Shown in pieces: positions 18,099 to 31,100 of a stretch of 64,000 nt of DNA (position 1 is its first letter; the number at the start of each line of letters is the position of its first letter). Origin of the DNA: Scenedesmus sp. ARA3 (Eukaryota > Chlorophyta > Chlorophyceae > Sphaeropleales > Scenedesmaceae); contig RWJK01001544.1 in the NCBI GenBank assembly GCA_004335835.1, positions 22,814 to 86,813 of the forward strand, given 5' to 3'. A program made the position numbers and the translations under genes. Under the pieces are notes generated by a model. It searched no databases, had not been told where the DNA came from, and worked only from the letters and a program-made list of their open reading frames with translations.

Positions 18099-19177
18099 GG
18101 CTGCTGACGGACTGGCAGTGGATCACTTCTTGCGGGTAAGGTGGCTCAGCAGCAATCAGCGCATGTTAACACCCTGCAACACGAGCGCCAGCCAGACGGA
18201 TGCAGTCCTGATGGGTTTTTTTGATGCTGGTGAGTGCGTCAACGATTAAATATAGGTGTCCAGCCCAGCTGCGCACCTCCCCTTGCCGTGACCGGCACGT
18301 ACTGCATGCTCCAGTTCCGCTACACAAGTGTCAGTGCGGTGTGATTTGAGTCTATAAGATGTTTAAATAGCTATTAATTGGTACAAGTGCAGACGCAGCC
18401 TTGGAAGAAGGATAACTGAGCGCGAGAAGATGTTGGCGCCAATTGCAGAACTACTGGCTGACAGCGTGCTTGATTGAGGCTTGGACTAGAAATTAGTGCG
18501 ACACAAATGCTTTTGCCTACGCTCGTATGTCGCAAATGTCAGTGTTTGTCACACGTGGAGTTGCGCTTCTTGTGCACACATTCCGCACGAAGAGGGACCC
18601 TTGTACACCAGCACGCACCTTACACTGGGCAGGCAAACATTTATCATGTCGTACCCTTCAACTATCCATGCGACGCGTCAGATCAGTGCTAACTCTCGGT
18701 GCTGGACAGTATTGGGGAGCCATAATCTCCTGGCGAAGGTGTCATAGCTGGGTAAGGTGTTGACGTGCACACGGTGTCGCTGTTGCCCATTGATGTGACT
18801 TGTTGCTTACACCGATGCCATCCATGGACTTGCAGTGTTACCTCGCTGGCTCCAGCACGTTGCAATATGCAGCGCAGAGCGCACCAAGCATAACGATCCT
18901 TTCAGGCAAACTGCTTGAGGTTCCAGTCATCATGTTGCTGCAAACAGTATGTCACCTCCACAGACCACCAAAACAGATTTACTACTGCTGAATTGCTTAC
19001 AATTTTTTCCCCTGCAGTGCTCAGTCATGCAGCGCACACAGGCCTGCAGCCTGCAAGCAGCTCACCACGTGATGCATACCAACACCTTAGACACCACGCA
19101 CTACCACCGTGACTGCATCACTGCGCTAGCTACAGCTCTGTCGAACATACCACTGATCTACCACAGCCCACGCTAGC
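18099..19177. other. Intergenic: SET-ARM promoter side and CYFIP-like 3' flank
   Basis: About 1.1 kb without a supported gene. It must hold the promoter of the SET-ARM gene. Short AT-rich patches occur near 18350-18380, but no clear TATA element was recognised. Confidence 0.5.
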
Positions 19178-22100
19178 CTAGCCTACTAGACTGGCAAGCA
19201 GCCCTCCTGCATGTGCTACAGCCTGCTGCCTTTTGCTGGGCGAGCGGGTTGGAGACTTGCTGGGTGACGATGCCTCGCTGGCACTGTAGCCCCCTGCAGG
19301 CAGACACAATCATGCACAGTGGACTGTTACTGGCTCTTTGTTGGCTGTGTATCCAGCGTGTAACACAAACAATTGTGGACGTGTCAACGGCAGCACACAC
19401 AGCGACATGCAGGTCAGCACCACAGCAGCCTTGCAGCCCGCGGCTCAGCTTCAGATATTTATGTGCAGCCTGACACAGTCAGGGTTGCGAAGCAGCCACT
19501 GCTAGCAGATCCTCTAGGTGCTGCTGCTGTCACATGCAGTTTGAGAGTCCGAACTATGACAGTGAGCACTGCCACTGTAGCTGCACAGGCTGGCCCTGCA
19601 AAGGCCACAGCACAAGCATCTGCCCAGCCTTATCACAGGTGCTCCCACTCAGCTGTCTGCTCCTGCTTATCCCCATAACTTTACTCACCCGACTGATCTG
19701 CCACGCCTGCAGCGCCCATGCCACCCAGGCGCGCAGCAGCAGCTGCAGCCGCTGCGCTGGTGTGCCGTCCAGCCTTGCGTGGCGAGATGTCCTGTGCACA
19801 AAACAGCAGGGTGTGTTATGTTCAATTGCAGCAAAGTATAGCTCTGGTCGCTTTTGACAGTGGAAGGCCAATGGCAATGCCGCAGCGTCGTTGGCAGCAC
19901 TGCAGCGAGTGCAATGCTGCTGCAAGTCTCGATGTTCCACAGTCAGCACAAAGTGCTGATCAGTGATGCTGGAGCACTGCTCATCAGTGGAACGGAAAGA
20001 AAGGAAGCCTCAATAAGGTGTTTCTTAAGCTCATTGGCTCGAATCACACCCACCTCCAGGTTGTCCAGGTCAGCAGTGCTGGGTGCCTTGCTGTAGCCGT
20101 CATCCATGCGCCCGCTGCGGTTGTGGTCAGACATGACGCTGCAGGGCAGCAACAATACAGCAGCACAAACGCGGCCAGGTATACTTGTCAGTGGGCTGGG
20201 ACAGCACATACGCAACACTCTGAGCAACTCCTAGCACAGAGCAACAGATACACCAGCGTTCTTGTTTTGAGTGAGGCCCATCTGCCGTGTGCCTTCACAT
20301 AGAGGATATTGGAAAGCACTACGCGCGCTTGGCGTGTTACCAATGACACTGCACCCTGTGCATCAGGCCTTTAGTCACGCAAGCACAAAATGCCACAGAC
20401 CAGCGTGACATGCTCGTTCAAGTCACAAGCATCTCCCAGCATCTCACCTGAAGCTGTACACAGCTGTGCGTGGCATCGTCGCCAGCAGTGCCTCCCTCGC
20501 ATGCACAGCACGTGCAGCCGCCACCAGCCCAGCATTCGCACCAACACCCACACCGGGCAGCAGCCGCCCCGCAGGCCCCACAACACCGCCAGCAGCAACA
20601 CCGGCCCTCGCTGCGCCTGCCTTGCCGCCTGCTGCTGGCAGCAGCAGCGGCCGCGGCCGCTGCATCGGCAGCGACGGATGACTCTGGATAGGCCAGTGGC
20701 TGGGAGTTAGGCCCGCCCAGGGCCGCACATGTGGCGCAAACTGCAGCAGCTCCTGCTGCACAGGCACTGCCAGCACTGCATACTCCTGCGCAGGTGGCGT
20801 GCCTGGCTGCGAGAAGCCTGCAGAGGCCCCTGCTCCTGCCATGCTGCTGAAGCGGCTGCCCCTACCCAGCTCTGCTGCAGCTGCGTTAGGCGCATTGACA
20901 TTAGGGCTAGCGCCTGCTGCTGATGCCTCGCGCTGCGCTAGCAGCGCTGCCTTATCGACGCGGTGCACCTTGACCTGCACATGTTGGTTGTGTGCAGGCA
21001 CAGCTGGCGCGAAGCGCTCCGCCAGGCTCGCGCCGTCTTTCGCGACGCGCTCCGCCTGCCGCGCTGCTGCTGCCAGCCGCTGCAGCAGCAGCTGCTCTGC
21101 CGCCTGCTGCTTGAGCATCTGCGCCTCTTCCTCCGCCTCCTCCTCCTGCCGCTTCTTGCTGCGTGGCTTTGGCAGTGCAATGCTGCTTGCTGCTGACGCA
21201 GAAATGCCACCTGGAGTCTGCAAGCCGCCCGGCAGCTGCGGCGTAGCAGCGCCGCTGCCGTCTGCAGCCGTGCCACCTGCAGCACCTCCGCCAGCTGCTG
21301 CTCCTGCTTCTGCTGTGCTATCAGCGCCCGCAGCGCCGCTCACCTTCACTGCATCATACTCCACCCAGTGTGCAATGCGGCTAGTGGCATCCAGCAGAGC
21401 ATGCTTGCGAGCCTGGCCTGCCAGCTGCAGCAGCACAGCACTGGCCAGAAGGGGCCCATCTCCATAGCCGCCACCTGCAATGCACCCACTGCCCGCAGGG
21501 TGCTGCAGAGGCGCTGCGCGCCCGCCGCGCGCTGCTGCTGCCGCCGGTGCCTGCAAACTGTCAGCCGCATCTGCCGGGTTGCTGCTGCACGCTGCAGTTG
21601 CGTGTTCACCTGCAGCTGCAGCAATGCTGCCTGCCTTTGTCGGCTGCTCCCCTGCAGCTGCAGCGTCAGCACCGCTGGCTGCAGTAACAGAGGCAGCTCT
21701 CACCAGCCGCTTCAGTGGTGATGCCTGCGGCGTAGCAGCAGCAGTAGCCCGCCCAGTGGCATTGCTGCTATCATAACCAGTGGCAGCTGCCGCTGTGCTG
21801 CCTCCAGCCTGTCCCTGTGCTACGCCCAGCAGCAACGCAAACTTGAGGGCACTCAGTGCCACTGCGAGCTGCGCTGCATGGCTGCTGCCGCTGCTGCTGT
21901 TGCGTGCTGTGTTCACTGCTGCTGGCAGCTTCAGCTTGCGGGTTGCCGGCAATCCACCAGCCATGTCTTCGTTGCTGCCGTCATCTGCCGTGCTGCTGCT
22001 GTCATCGCTGCTGCTGTCACTGTCCTCCTCGTCACCGCATGTGCTCAGTGTAGGCGGCAGAGGTGATGGCTGCTGTGCACGCATTGAGATCTGCAGCCAT

Positions 22101-25100
22101 GCCAGCAGCAGCACATGACAGACATTCATCAGCATCATGCAGGCACACCAATGGTGCTGTGACCAGTTGCTGTTAATAATGCCTGGTTGCAGGAGTTGTC
22201 ACATGTAACACGATCGCATGTGCAGTTCTCTGCCAGCTCTCAATTCTGCGTCAGGGTGAAGCAGCATACGCCTTGAAATCCCCTTCACGCACCTTTGATG
22301 ACTCAATCCTCAAGTCAGAGGGCTCTGGCGACAGGCCCAGGCCAGCAGGCCCCTTGATCAGGCCAGCAGACAAGCCCAAGCCGCGCGGCTGCAGCTTTGC
22401 AGCCGCTGCGCCTGCCGCGCCAGGCGATGCTGCTGCTGCTGCTGCTGAGGCACAGGCAGCAGGAATTTCTTTGGCTGCCTCAGTACCGCCGCCTGACGAG
22501 ACTGTCACATCTGCGGAGCCGTCTGCTGATTCAACGCGCTGCTGACCGGCTGTACTGCTGCCAGCAGCAGCCGCAACTACAGCAGGGGCCTGGCCAGCAG
22601 CTGCCTCGCTGCTTGGCTGCATGCCATGCGGGGTGATAGTGCGTGATCTGGCTGACAGCATGCCTTCCTCAGGCACTGTTGGCGGCCGCTGCTCAGTGCT
22701 GCCCCTCTCTGATGGCCTGGGCGTGAACAGGTTCCTGTCATTGCAGCAGCAACAGCAGCAGCAGCAGCAAAGGGATGACAATGTTACGACATGTGTAAGC
22801 TGCGGCTATCTGATGTGTTGCAGGTGAAGTTGATGTGACTACATTCATGGAGGCTGCACTGCATCAGGACTGAGATAACACCGTCAGCAATATTACCAGC
22901 AGCTGCTGCACACAGCCTCACGCAACCTCAGCAGCCGCCGGCTTGGCCCTGCAACTCCATCACTCATGCAGCTCACCCGCTCAGCAGCGCCAAGCTGGTG
23001 TCCCTGTTCTGCAGCTGGTTCTTCAGCATCTCCAGCTCGCTGCGCAGCACATCATTCTCATCCTTCACCCGCACCAGCTCGCAGCACGTCGACTCAAACA
23101 GCAAATCATTCACATTCGGCGCCGGGTAGCTGCCGTCTGCTTCCACATCTCCCCTGCCTGTCTTGCTGGCCTCGTCTGCTTCGCTGCTGCTGCTGCCAGC
23201 CTGCTGCTGCTGCTGCCGGTTGGGCTCCTCGCCACGCCGCCTGCTGCTGGTTGGGCAGCTGGATGCGCCGCTGAACTGTGAGCGGTTGCTGCCGATGGCC
23301 CTAGATGATGCGGTCCTGCTGCTGCCAGCTGCAGATGCACCGCCAGGGCCCTCAGCTGCGTGACCGCTGCTGATCCGGCTGCTGACAGCACCAGCAGCAG
23401 CCACACTCTCCCCGGCTGCGGCTGGTTTGGCAGGGCTCAGCGCTTCCAGTCCCAGCCTTGGGACCGCAACACGGCCAGGACTGGCGCTGCTGCTGGCTGC
23501 AGCGGCTGCTGCAGCCTCTGCTGTACTGCAGTCGCCAGCAGCAGTCGCAACAGCGGCTTCAACGGCTGCATCTGTTGGTGCGCCGCCTGAGGAGCGATGA
23601 GCAAGGCGGCTGCGCGGCCGCTGCCTGCTGCTCCTCCAGCTCTCCTGCTCAACGTCGCTCTCACTTGCTGTGTCATCCTCACTGCCAGCCGCATCTTCTA
23701 GGGTGCCTGCATGCACATCACAGGTGAGGAAGGTGCCCTACAGCAGCTGGATTGATCTGCAGACACAGGAGAGAGCAACTGCAAGCACAGAAAAATGCAA
23801 TCTGCAAGCACTTTCTGTCAACCCTTGCACACGCAAGACCTGTACAGCGTTGTACAGTTGACCATCCAGCATGTAAATATATTTGGCCTGGTCGTACATA
23901 GTCTATGCACTGATCTGAGTTGTGCTACACAACAAGGGGTATATTCAACCTTGACAGTCATGGCAAGAGACTGCAGTGGCACCTCTCCTGAATGACTGTA
24001 TGCATCTGTATGCAGATGCTCCTGTCCTCAAAGCAGCGCAAAGAAATACACGTAACTCACCTGGCAAGCTGCTGCGTTGCAGGCCACTGGGGCTCTGGCA
24101 GCGGCTGCTGCGGCCAGAACCAGCTGCCATGCCTGCTGACCGCTGCTGCTTTGCCTTCTCTGCTTCCCTGGCATCTGCAGCTGCCTGCTGCTCCTGCTGA
24201 CCCTCTGCCACCTGCAGCAGCACCTGCCGGCTGCTCACACCCCTTTGTGAGCCAGATAAAGCACCTGCATCACTGCGAGCAGATGACAGCGCACCCGAAA
24301 CTTCCCCAACCAGCTCAGCCAGCCCATATGTGCGGCTGCCCTGCGATGTCTGCTCTGCCCCGGCTGCTGCTGCACTATCCTGCTGCTGCGCGTTGGAGTC
24401 CAGCAGAGCCTTGTATGCCAGTTTTGCGTGCGCAGGGGCCACTGATCCCGCAGGCAGCTGCGCAGCAGCAGCGCCAGCCGCCTCCCAGATGCTAACCATA
24501 CCAGCAGAGCCTGCTGCAGCAGCTGCAGCACCAGCCCTAGGCGAGCTTGGCAGTGAGGCAGCCGCAACAGCAGCAGCTTCTGCAGCTGCCTGCAGCTCAT
24601 CGCTAGTCAGCAAGCCAGGAGCAGCAGCTGTGCTGGCCTTCAGTGTGATGCCTCCTGCTGTTGCGCTGCTTGCACCCAGCGCTGTTGCAGACGTATCTGC
24701 TGAGAGAGGGTCTAGCTGCAGCGCTGGCGGAGTGAGCATTGCTTCACTGTCATCGTATGATATGTGGGGCCGTGAGCCAATGCCGCCAAGGCTAAACTGG
24801 CTGCTCGGCTTGGCCGCAATGCAGCTTCCTGCAAGGCTCAGAGACGCCTCTGAGCCATGGTACTGCTGCTGCTCTGACGCACAACCTGACAATGTAGCTG
24901 ACTCCTGCTCATCACCGCGCTGCTGTTGCTGCTGTGCTGCTGCATCGTCTGCCTGTGCTGAGCAATCAGCAGCATTTTCATCCCGCTGCTGGTTCAGCGC
25001 TGCCATCTGCTCCTGCTGCTCCTTGTAGGGGCTCTCTGGTGGAGTCATCGCTGCGCCATACAGCGTGTTCTCCCGCACACCAATGCCTGCCACTGCCCCA

Positions 25101-28100
25101 GCAGCAACCTCTCCTGCAAGGCTTGCACGCACATCATCATCCACTGGCAGGTTTCCTGCAAGGCTTCCCAGGTACTGCTGCTGCCCAGCTGCTGCTGCTG
25201 TCGCCGCATCATTGCTGCCCTGCACACCAGGTGTTGCCAGCTGCACCACTGCCGCCTCCTCACTTTCACATGCCTCGCCAGCAAGCCCCTGCAGCTGCCG
25301 CTGCAGCACGCCCGCCCAGCGCCGCAGCCGCTCCATGCATGGCCCCATGCATTCCTGCGCCTGCGCTGCACGCCACGCGCGCAGCTCAGCTGTCTGGGTC
25401 AGCAGCAGCGCAGATCCGCGCACCTTCTCTGCATCAGGGCCCAGCAGCAGCCGCTGGAAGTGAGAGGCTTGCCAGATGCGGTGGCGTGCCAGCTGGCCGC
25501 CAGGCTTTAGCAAGCTCTCATCAAAGGGCTGGCCATGCTGCGCTGCCAGCTGCCGCCAGGCCTGCTCCTGCTGCAGCTCCTTTTGAGTCTGTTTGCAGTG
25601 TACGGCACAGCGCATGGCAGCAACAGCAGCCACGATGTGAGTTGACATTGGAGGAGAGCATCAACAGCCATTAGACTAGTTGGACAGTGCACAGCAGAGG
25701 TAGCTAACTTCCAGTATTAACTCCGGTAACAACTGGATCATAACCCTGAGCCCCGCCTTGCAGCTGCTGACTACAACACGTGACAAGCAGCACTCTCCCA
25801 CCTGCATCTCGTGCGCGTGTCTGGCGCTCTCTGATGGCAGCAGCTGCTCCACTTCAGGCATCAACAGCCCAGCAGCACAAGACCTGCTCGCCAACCCTCC
25901 AGCTGTCTGCACTGTTGGCGGGTCTGCGGCACCCTCATATTCAAAGCACTCGGCTGCAGCAGCTGCATCTGATAGAGGCCTGCCAATGATGCCCAGCAGC
26001 GGGGCTACCTGCATGAATGCAGGCGTCGCTTGCACTGACTGCTGCATTGTCAGCAGGTGCAGCAGCGCAAGGCAGTTGCCGATGCGCTGCAGGCATGCCA
26101 GCGCTGCTGAGCAGCTGCCGTCAGGGTCGCTCAATGCGCTTGAGAGCTGCTGCTGGTAGAACTGCAGGACAGTGCCTGCGCTGTGATAGCGCTCTGCGGG
26201 CGGCAGCTGCAGCAGCGCTGGCGGCAGCTGCTGCTGCATGACTTGCAGCTGGTCAAGCAGACAACCCTGCAAGCAACACATAACAGCAAGCAGCGCATGC
26301 ATGTACAGCGTTCAGCTGGTACGGCAATCGAGTCACCATCGACACCAGCATCTGTGTAGCGCACGTTGCAGATCTCAAACCAAGCGCAAGCGAAGCTATG
26401 CAACTACATGCATGTGTGCTTCCGCTTCGGCTTTTGCGGTGTGCCTCTCTTCTATGCAACGCGTAGATGCTGCCAAGATGAAACAACATGCTGCTGCGCA
26501 CCTGTTCCTCATCCAGCTTGTCCATCAGTCCCTCCAGCAGGTGTGCCTGCCCAGCAGGGCCAGCCAGGCCCAGCAGGGCCTGCAGGTGCTGCCTGCCAAA
26601 GAAGCTGCCCAGCGGCCGCAGCGCAGCAGACACCTCTCCCAGCACACCCGCAGCTGGCAGGCCTGCTGCAGCAGTAGCCGCATCTGCCGCTGCTGGCAGC
26701 AGCACACGTGCCTCGCTGTCATATACTGCGGTGTTCAGCATGGCTAGCACGCCGCCAGCAATGGCTTGCGCACAGGCGCTGTCACATACACTGTCTGCTA
26801 CATCTGCTGCATCGGCCCTCTCCCAGAGCTGCGGCCAGCTGCAAGGCAGCGGCGCATACTGCGACACCAGCTGGTGCGTGCGCTGAAGGATGGCTGCCTG
26901 CAGCTGCACCTCCACAACGGCGCTGGGGGAAGATACCCTGCAGTGCAATGGGACGGGGGCACAAGCAGCAGCACCAAAGTTCATTCATCAAAGAGGGTAC
27001 ATGCAGATACATGCCCGAAGCTGCATTTCCTGCAAGCCCTACATAGCCTGTTCACAGCAACACGCATCAAGCGACACAGTGTGCAGCTAGCCAAAAGCAG
27101 TCTGTTGCTGATACTGCGCTGATGCTCACCTTGCGCGTGCTACCACAGCAGCAGCATCCTTCTTCAGGCTTGCCAGCAGTCCAGCCAGCAGCCATTGCCG
27201 CACATCCAGCACGGAGCAGCTCTCTGCTTCAACAAGCGCCTGTGCGGCCTGCTGCTGCTGCGCCTGCATGAGCTGCTTTGCCAGCTTCAGCTGCTCAAGC
27301 CGCTGCATCAGCGGCGTCTGCCCGGCTACAGCTGCAGGAGCTGCATCGTCTGCTGCAGCTTGGGCAGCAGCAGCGCGCCGCTTTGACCTCTGGCCCTGCC
27401 TCCGCTTCTGCTGTGCAGCTGCTGCAGCAGACAGCTTCTCAGGACTAGCAGCCTGGGAAACGGGCAGGGACTTGCCGCCATATGCAGGGCCAGGACTCGG
27501 CCCACGCGACAACTGCTGGTCATCCCCGATTTGCTGCTGCTGCTGCTCAATTAGCAGTTGATGCTCTACTGCATCCTGCTCTTGCTGCAGCGCCAGAAGG
27601 GCATGCTGCAGCTCTTGAGTCACCTGCAGCTGCTTTGCCGCAAGTTGCTGCTGCTCAGCTGCACCGACAACTGCGTCCCCTGCATGCTTGCCTGTCAGTC
27701 CCTGCGGCAGCAGGCTTCCTGACAAGGCGCCTGGCTGTGCTAGCTGGCCCTCTGCTGCGCGTGTGACTGCCGCATAATCACCTTGCAGCACTACAGGGCA
27801 TGGCTCCCGCAGCAGTGCATCAAAGTACAGGGGCTGCACCGGCTGCAGGCTGCGAGCGCCACAGCTGTTCAGCACTTCAGACGTCACGGTTTGGTGAGCT
27901 GCAATCCTCTGCAAAATAGTGGCGGAGGGTTGCAGCAGCGGCAAATGTGTTAAGTGAAGCAGTGAAACATAGTACAATTCACCCGCCACCAGACAAAGTG
28001 TTTTAAAACCTAGAGAAGCAGCCTCCTCATTTGTGTGTGTAGCTGATTTGCACAGATTTATGTGCATGGCCATCAGCAGGGCTCAAGCATAGTAATACGC

Positions 28101-31100
28101 ATGCATTGAGGTGCTCAAAACTGACATTGTATAGCAGGCAAGGCACTGTGCTGCTCACCTTAAAGTGCTCATATGCGGCAGGCACCAGGTGCTGCACGTA
28201 GCAGCACATGCATGCCTCCTCCTGCTGGCTCAGCAGCTGCAGACCTCTGTGCAGCAGCCCGCAGCGCTGCAGCAAGTCCCGCGCATCCCAGAATAGATGC
28301 AGCACCAGCAGCGGCAGCTCTGCTGGCAGCCGCTGCAGCTGCCGCATGCAGCCCGACAGCAGCGCTGCTGGGAAGCTGCCCAGCATTGGCGTGCCGCCTT
28401 TGGCCGTTGCTGAGCCTGCAGCTGCATCCTGGCAGCTACCGGCCTCAGCAAACGGCGATGCAGCACGGGACTGTGTCATGTTGGTGTGATGCTGTGCTGC
28501 GTTGCTCTGAGATCCTGACCTCAGGGACCCCTCAGACTGCTCATCATCAAACAAGAGGTTGTAGAGCCTCGTCCCCTCAACCCCCTCCTGCTGCGGCTGC
28601 TCTGCTGCCATTACTGCAGCCAGGCCTGCTGCTGACGGCGACTTCAGCTGCTGCACCTGATCCTGCTCAGCAGCAAAGAAGCTGCTGCACGCCTTGCTCA
28701 GCCATATCCCGGACATGTCAGCTGCTGCTGCCAGCTGCCGCGGGTAGTCCAGCACAAGCTGCATACGGTGCACTGCCTTGATCATTGCCTTGACCTGCCT
28801 CAGCGGCCTGGCAATGGATGCATCAGGCTTGGCGCTGCTGCCGCCAGCTGCTGCTGCTGCTGCCATCTGCAGCTGGATCATCAAGTGCTTCTTGGTCTCT
28901 GTCTTGATCTCGTGCATGAGCTGCTCCAGCAGCACACGCAGCTGCAGCAGGCATGCCAGAGGTGGCACAGCATCCAGCTGCAGTGTGGGCAGCACAATGC
29001 CGTCGATGGCAACTGCAGGAGTGCAGCAGCAGCGGCAACATAACAGCAGTTAGGGCGAAACCTGAGCCATGGGTTGCGGCAGTCCTCTTGCCACTGTAGA
29101 GCACATACGCATGCTGAACAAGCACATCTGGTCAGCACCAGCTTTATTTCAAGTCTTGCGTCGCCGCCTCGCGTGCACTACCCTGCGCAACGATTCTGAT
29201 GTGTTTTGTAACTGGGCTTGGCTTTGCGCACAACTGCAGCAGCTGGCACAGTTGGTGCGTGGTGTGGTGTGTACACAACCCAACTCACCCTCAGCAGGGC
29301 CGCGCCTGTCCACCATCGCCTTCTTCAGCTTTGCAGTGAAGTTCAGGCCCTTGAAGCCCTGGCGTGCCTGCTGGCTGGAGCTTGCCCCTGCAGCAGTGTC
29401 GCAATGTGGCAGCAATACAGTGCATGCTGTACGTCACTTGTTGGCGGATGTACAAGACGCCCAAAAGTTGAAAAGTGGCAAGAGCCTGGCAGGGCAGATG
29501 ACATCTGATTGTCACACCTGCAGCGGTGGTAAAAGCATACTAGCCACCTTAGCCAGCCCTTGTCATATCCCCAACCTGCACTGACATGCTCCAGCCTCAC
29601 CTGCACCTCGTGCTGCAGCAGCAGCGGGCTCCCTGGAAGCCCTGCTGCTCAGGCTCATCATGCGCGATGCTGCCCTGCTCATCAGGCCGCCGATGCGGCC
29701 CTGCTTGGACGGCTGATCAGCTACATCAGCAGCGCCATGCGTGCTTGCAGGCACATCTGCAGCATCATAGGCTTCCCCAACCTGCGAGCCGCGTGGCGAG
29801 GCACCTGGCAATGCAGAGCCTGATGCTGCACCCGCCTCCCCAGCAGCAGCAGGACCAGATGCCAGGTCAGCTGCATGTGCTGCTGCCTCCTCTGCATCAG
29901 CTGCATCTGCGCCATCAGCAGCAGCGCCTGCTGCTGACACTGCACTGGCTGCTGCTGTGCGGCGGCGCATCGACAGCACCGCACGGATGCGCGCGCTGGT
30001 GCCAGATGCTGCTGCTTCGCCATCGCCCTCTTTTGCTGCTGCAGCCTCCAGTGCTGCAGCTGCTGCAGCAGCATCCGCCAGCGCCTGCGTGGACAGCTTC
30101 TCGTGGTGCTGCAGGATGCTGCGGAACTTAAAGAAATGGAAGCGCCGTGCACTGCGTGGCGAGCTCGGCACCGGGCCCAGTGCCCCATCACTTGATGCCT
30201 CTGCAAGCTCAAATTCTGTGCCATCAACCAGATCCAGCTCCTCCCCAGCCAACAAGCGCGGCGAGGCAGGCAGCGGTGTAGCAGCCCCGACGCCAACCAC
30301 GGCCTGGTTGCTGGACAGGCGGCTTGAGCGGCGGCTGGTCTGCTGCGCGATGCGGGACTCAAACTGCGCAGCTGCAGCTGCCACGGAGCGTGGGGAGTTG
30401 CCCGACGTCCCATCACCAGCGCTGGATGCTGCAGCAGCAGCGGCAGCGCCTTCCTGGGGTGACACCTCCCATGGCAGATCTGGAGGCCGCTGGAAAGCCA
30501 TGGAGAGGCTGCACATGCTGCTGAAGCCGCTGGTGTCAATCCCCTCCTCGCCAGCCCTGCTGAAAGATGACTCCTCATCGCCGATCTGCAGCTGAAGCCC
30601 CTTCAGGCCCAGCTGCAGGGCCGACCTGCTGCTGCTCTGCTGCTCCCTGGGCTCTGACAGGCCTAGCCCGCTGCTGTGGCTGCTGCCGCAGCCGCTGCTG
30701 CTGTCCTGCATGGCCTTGGCAGCTGCAGCAGCTGCAGCCGCCGCCGCCTCTTCGCTAGCCGCCACCTCTGCCTCTGCCTCTGACAGCATTGCCTCGAGTT
30801 CAGCGTGCGCTGCAAGCGCTGCTGGTGCAGAACACAGCTCAGGATCCGGGCTTGGCTCTGGCTTGCCTTTGCCCTTAGTACTAACAATTGACTTCATGAA
30901 GCTCTTGCCAAACTTCATCTTCTTGCCTGTGACTGGCTGGCTTGAAGTCGCTGCTGCAGTTGCCGCTGCGTACGCTGCCAGTGCAGCTGCACTACCGTTG
31001 ATGCCTTGCAGCTCACCGCCTTCATCTGCTGCAGCGCCTGCCTCTGCTGCTGCTGCTGCTGCTGCTGCAACGGCGCTGATGCTGCTGGCCTCGGCGTCTA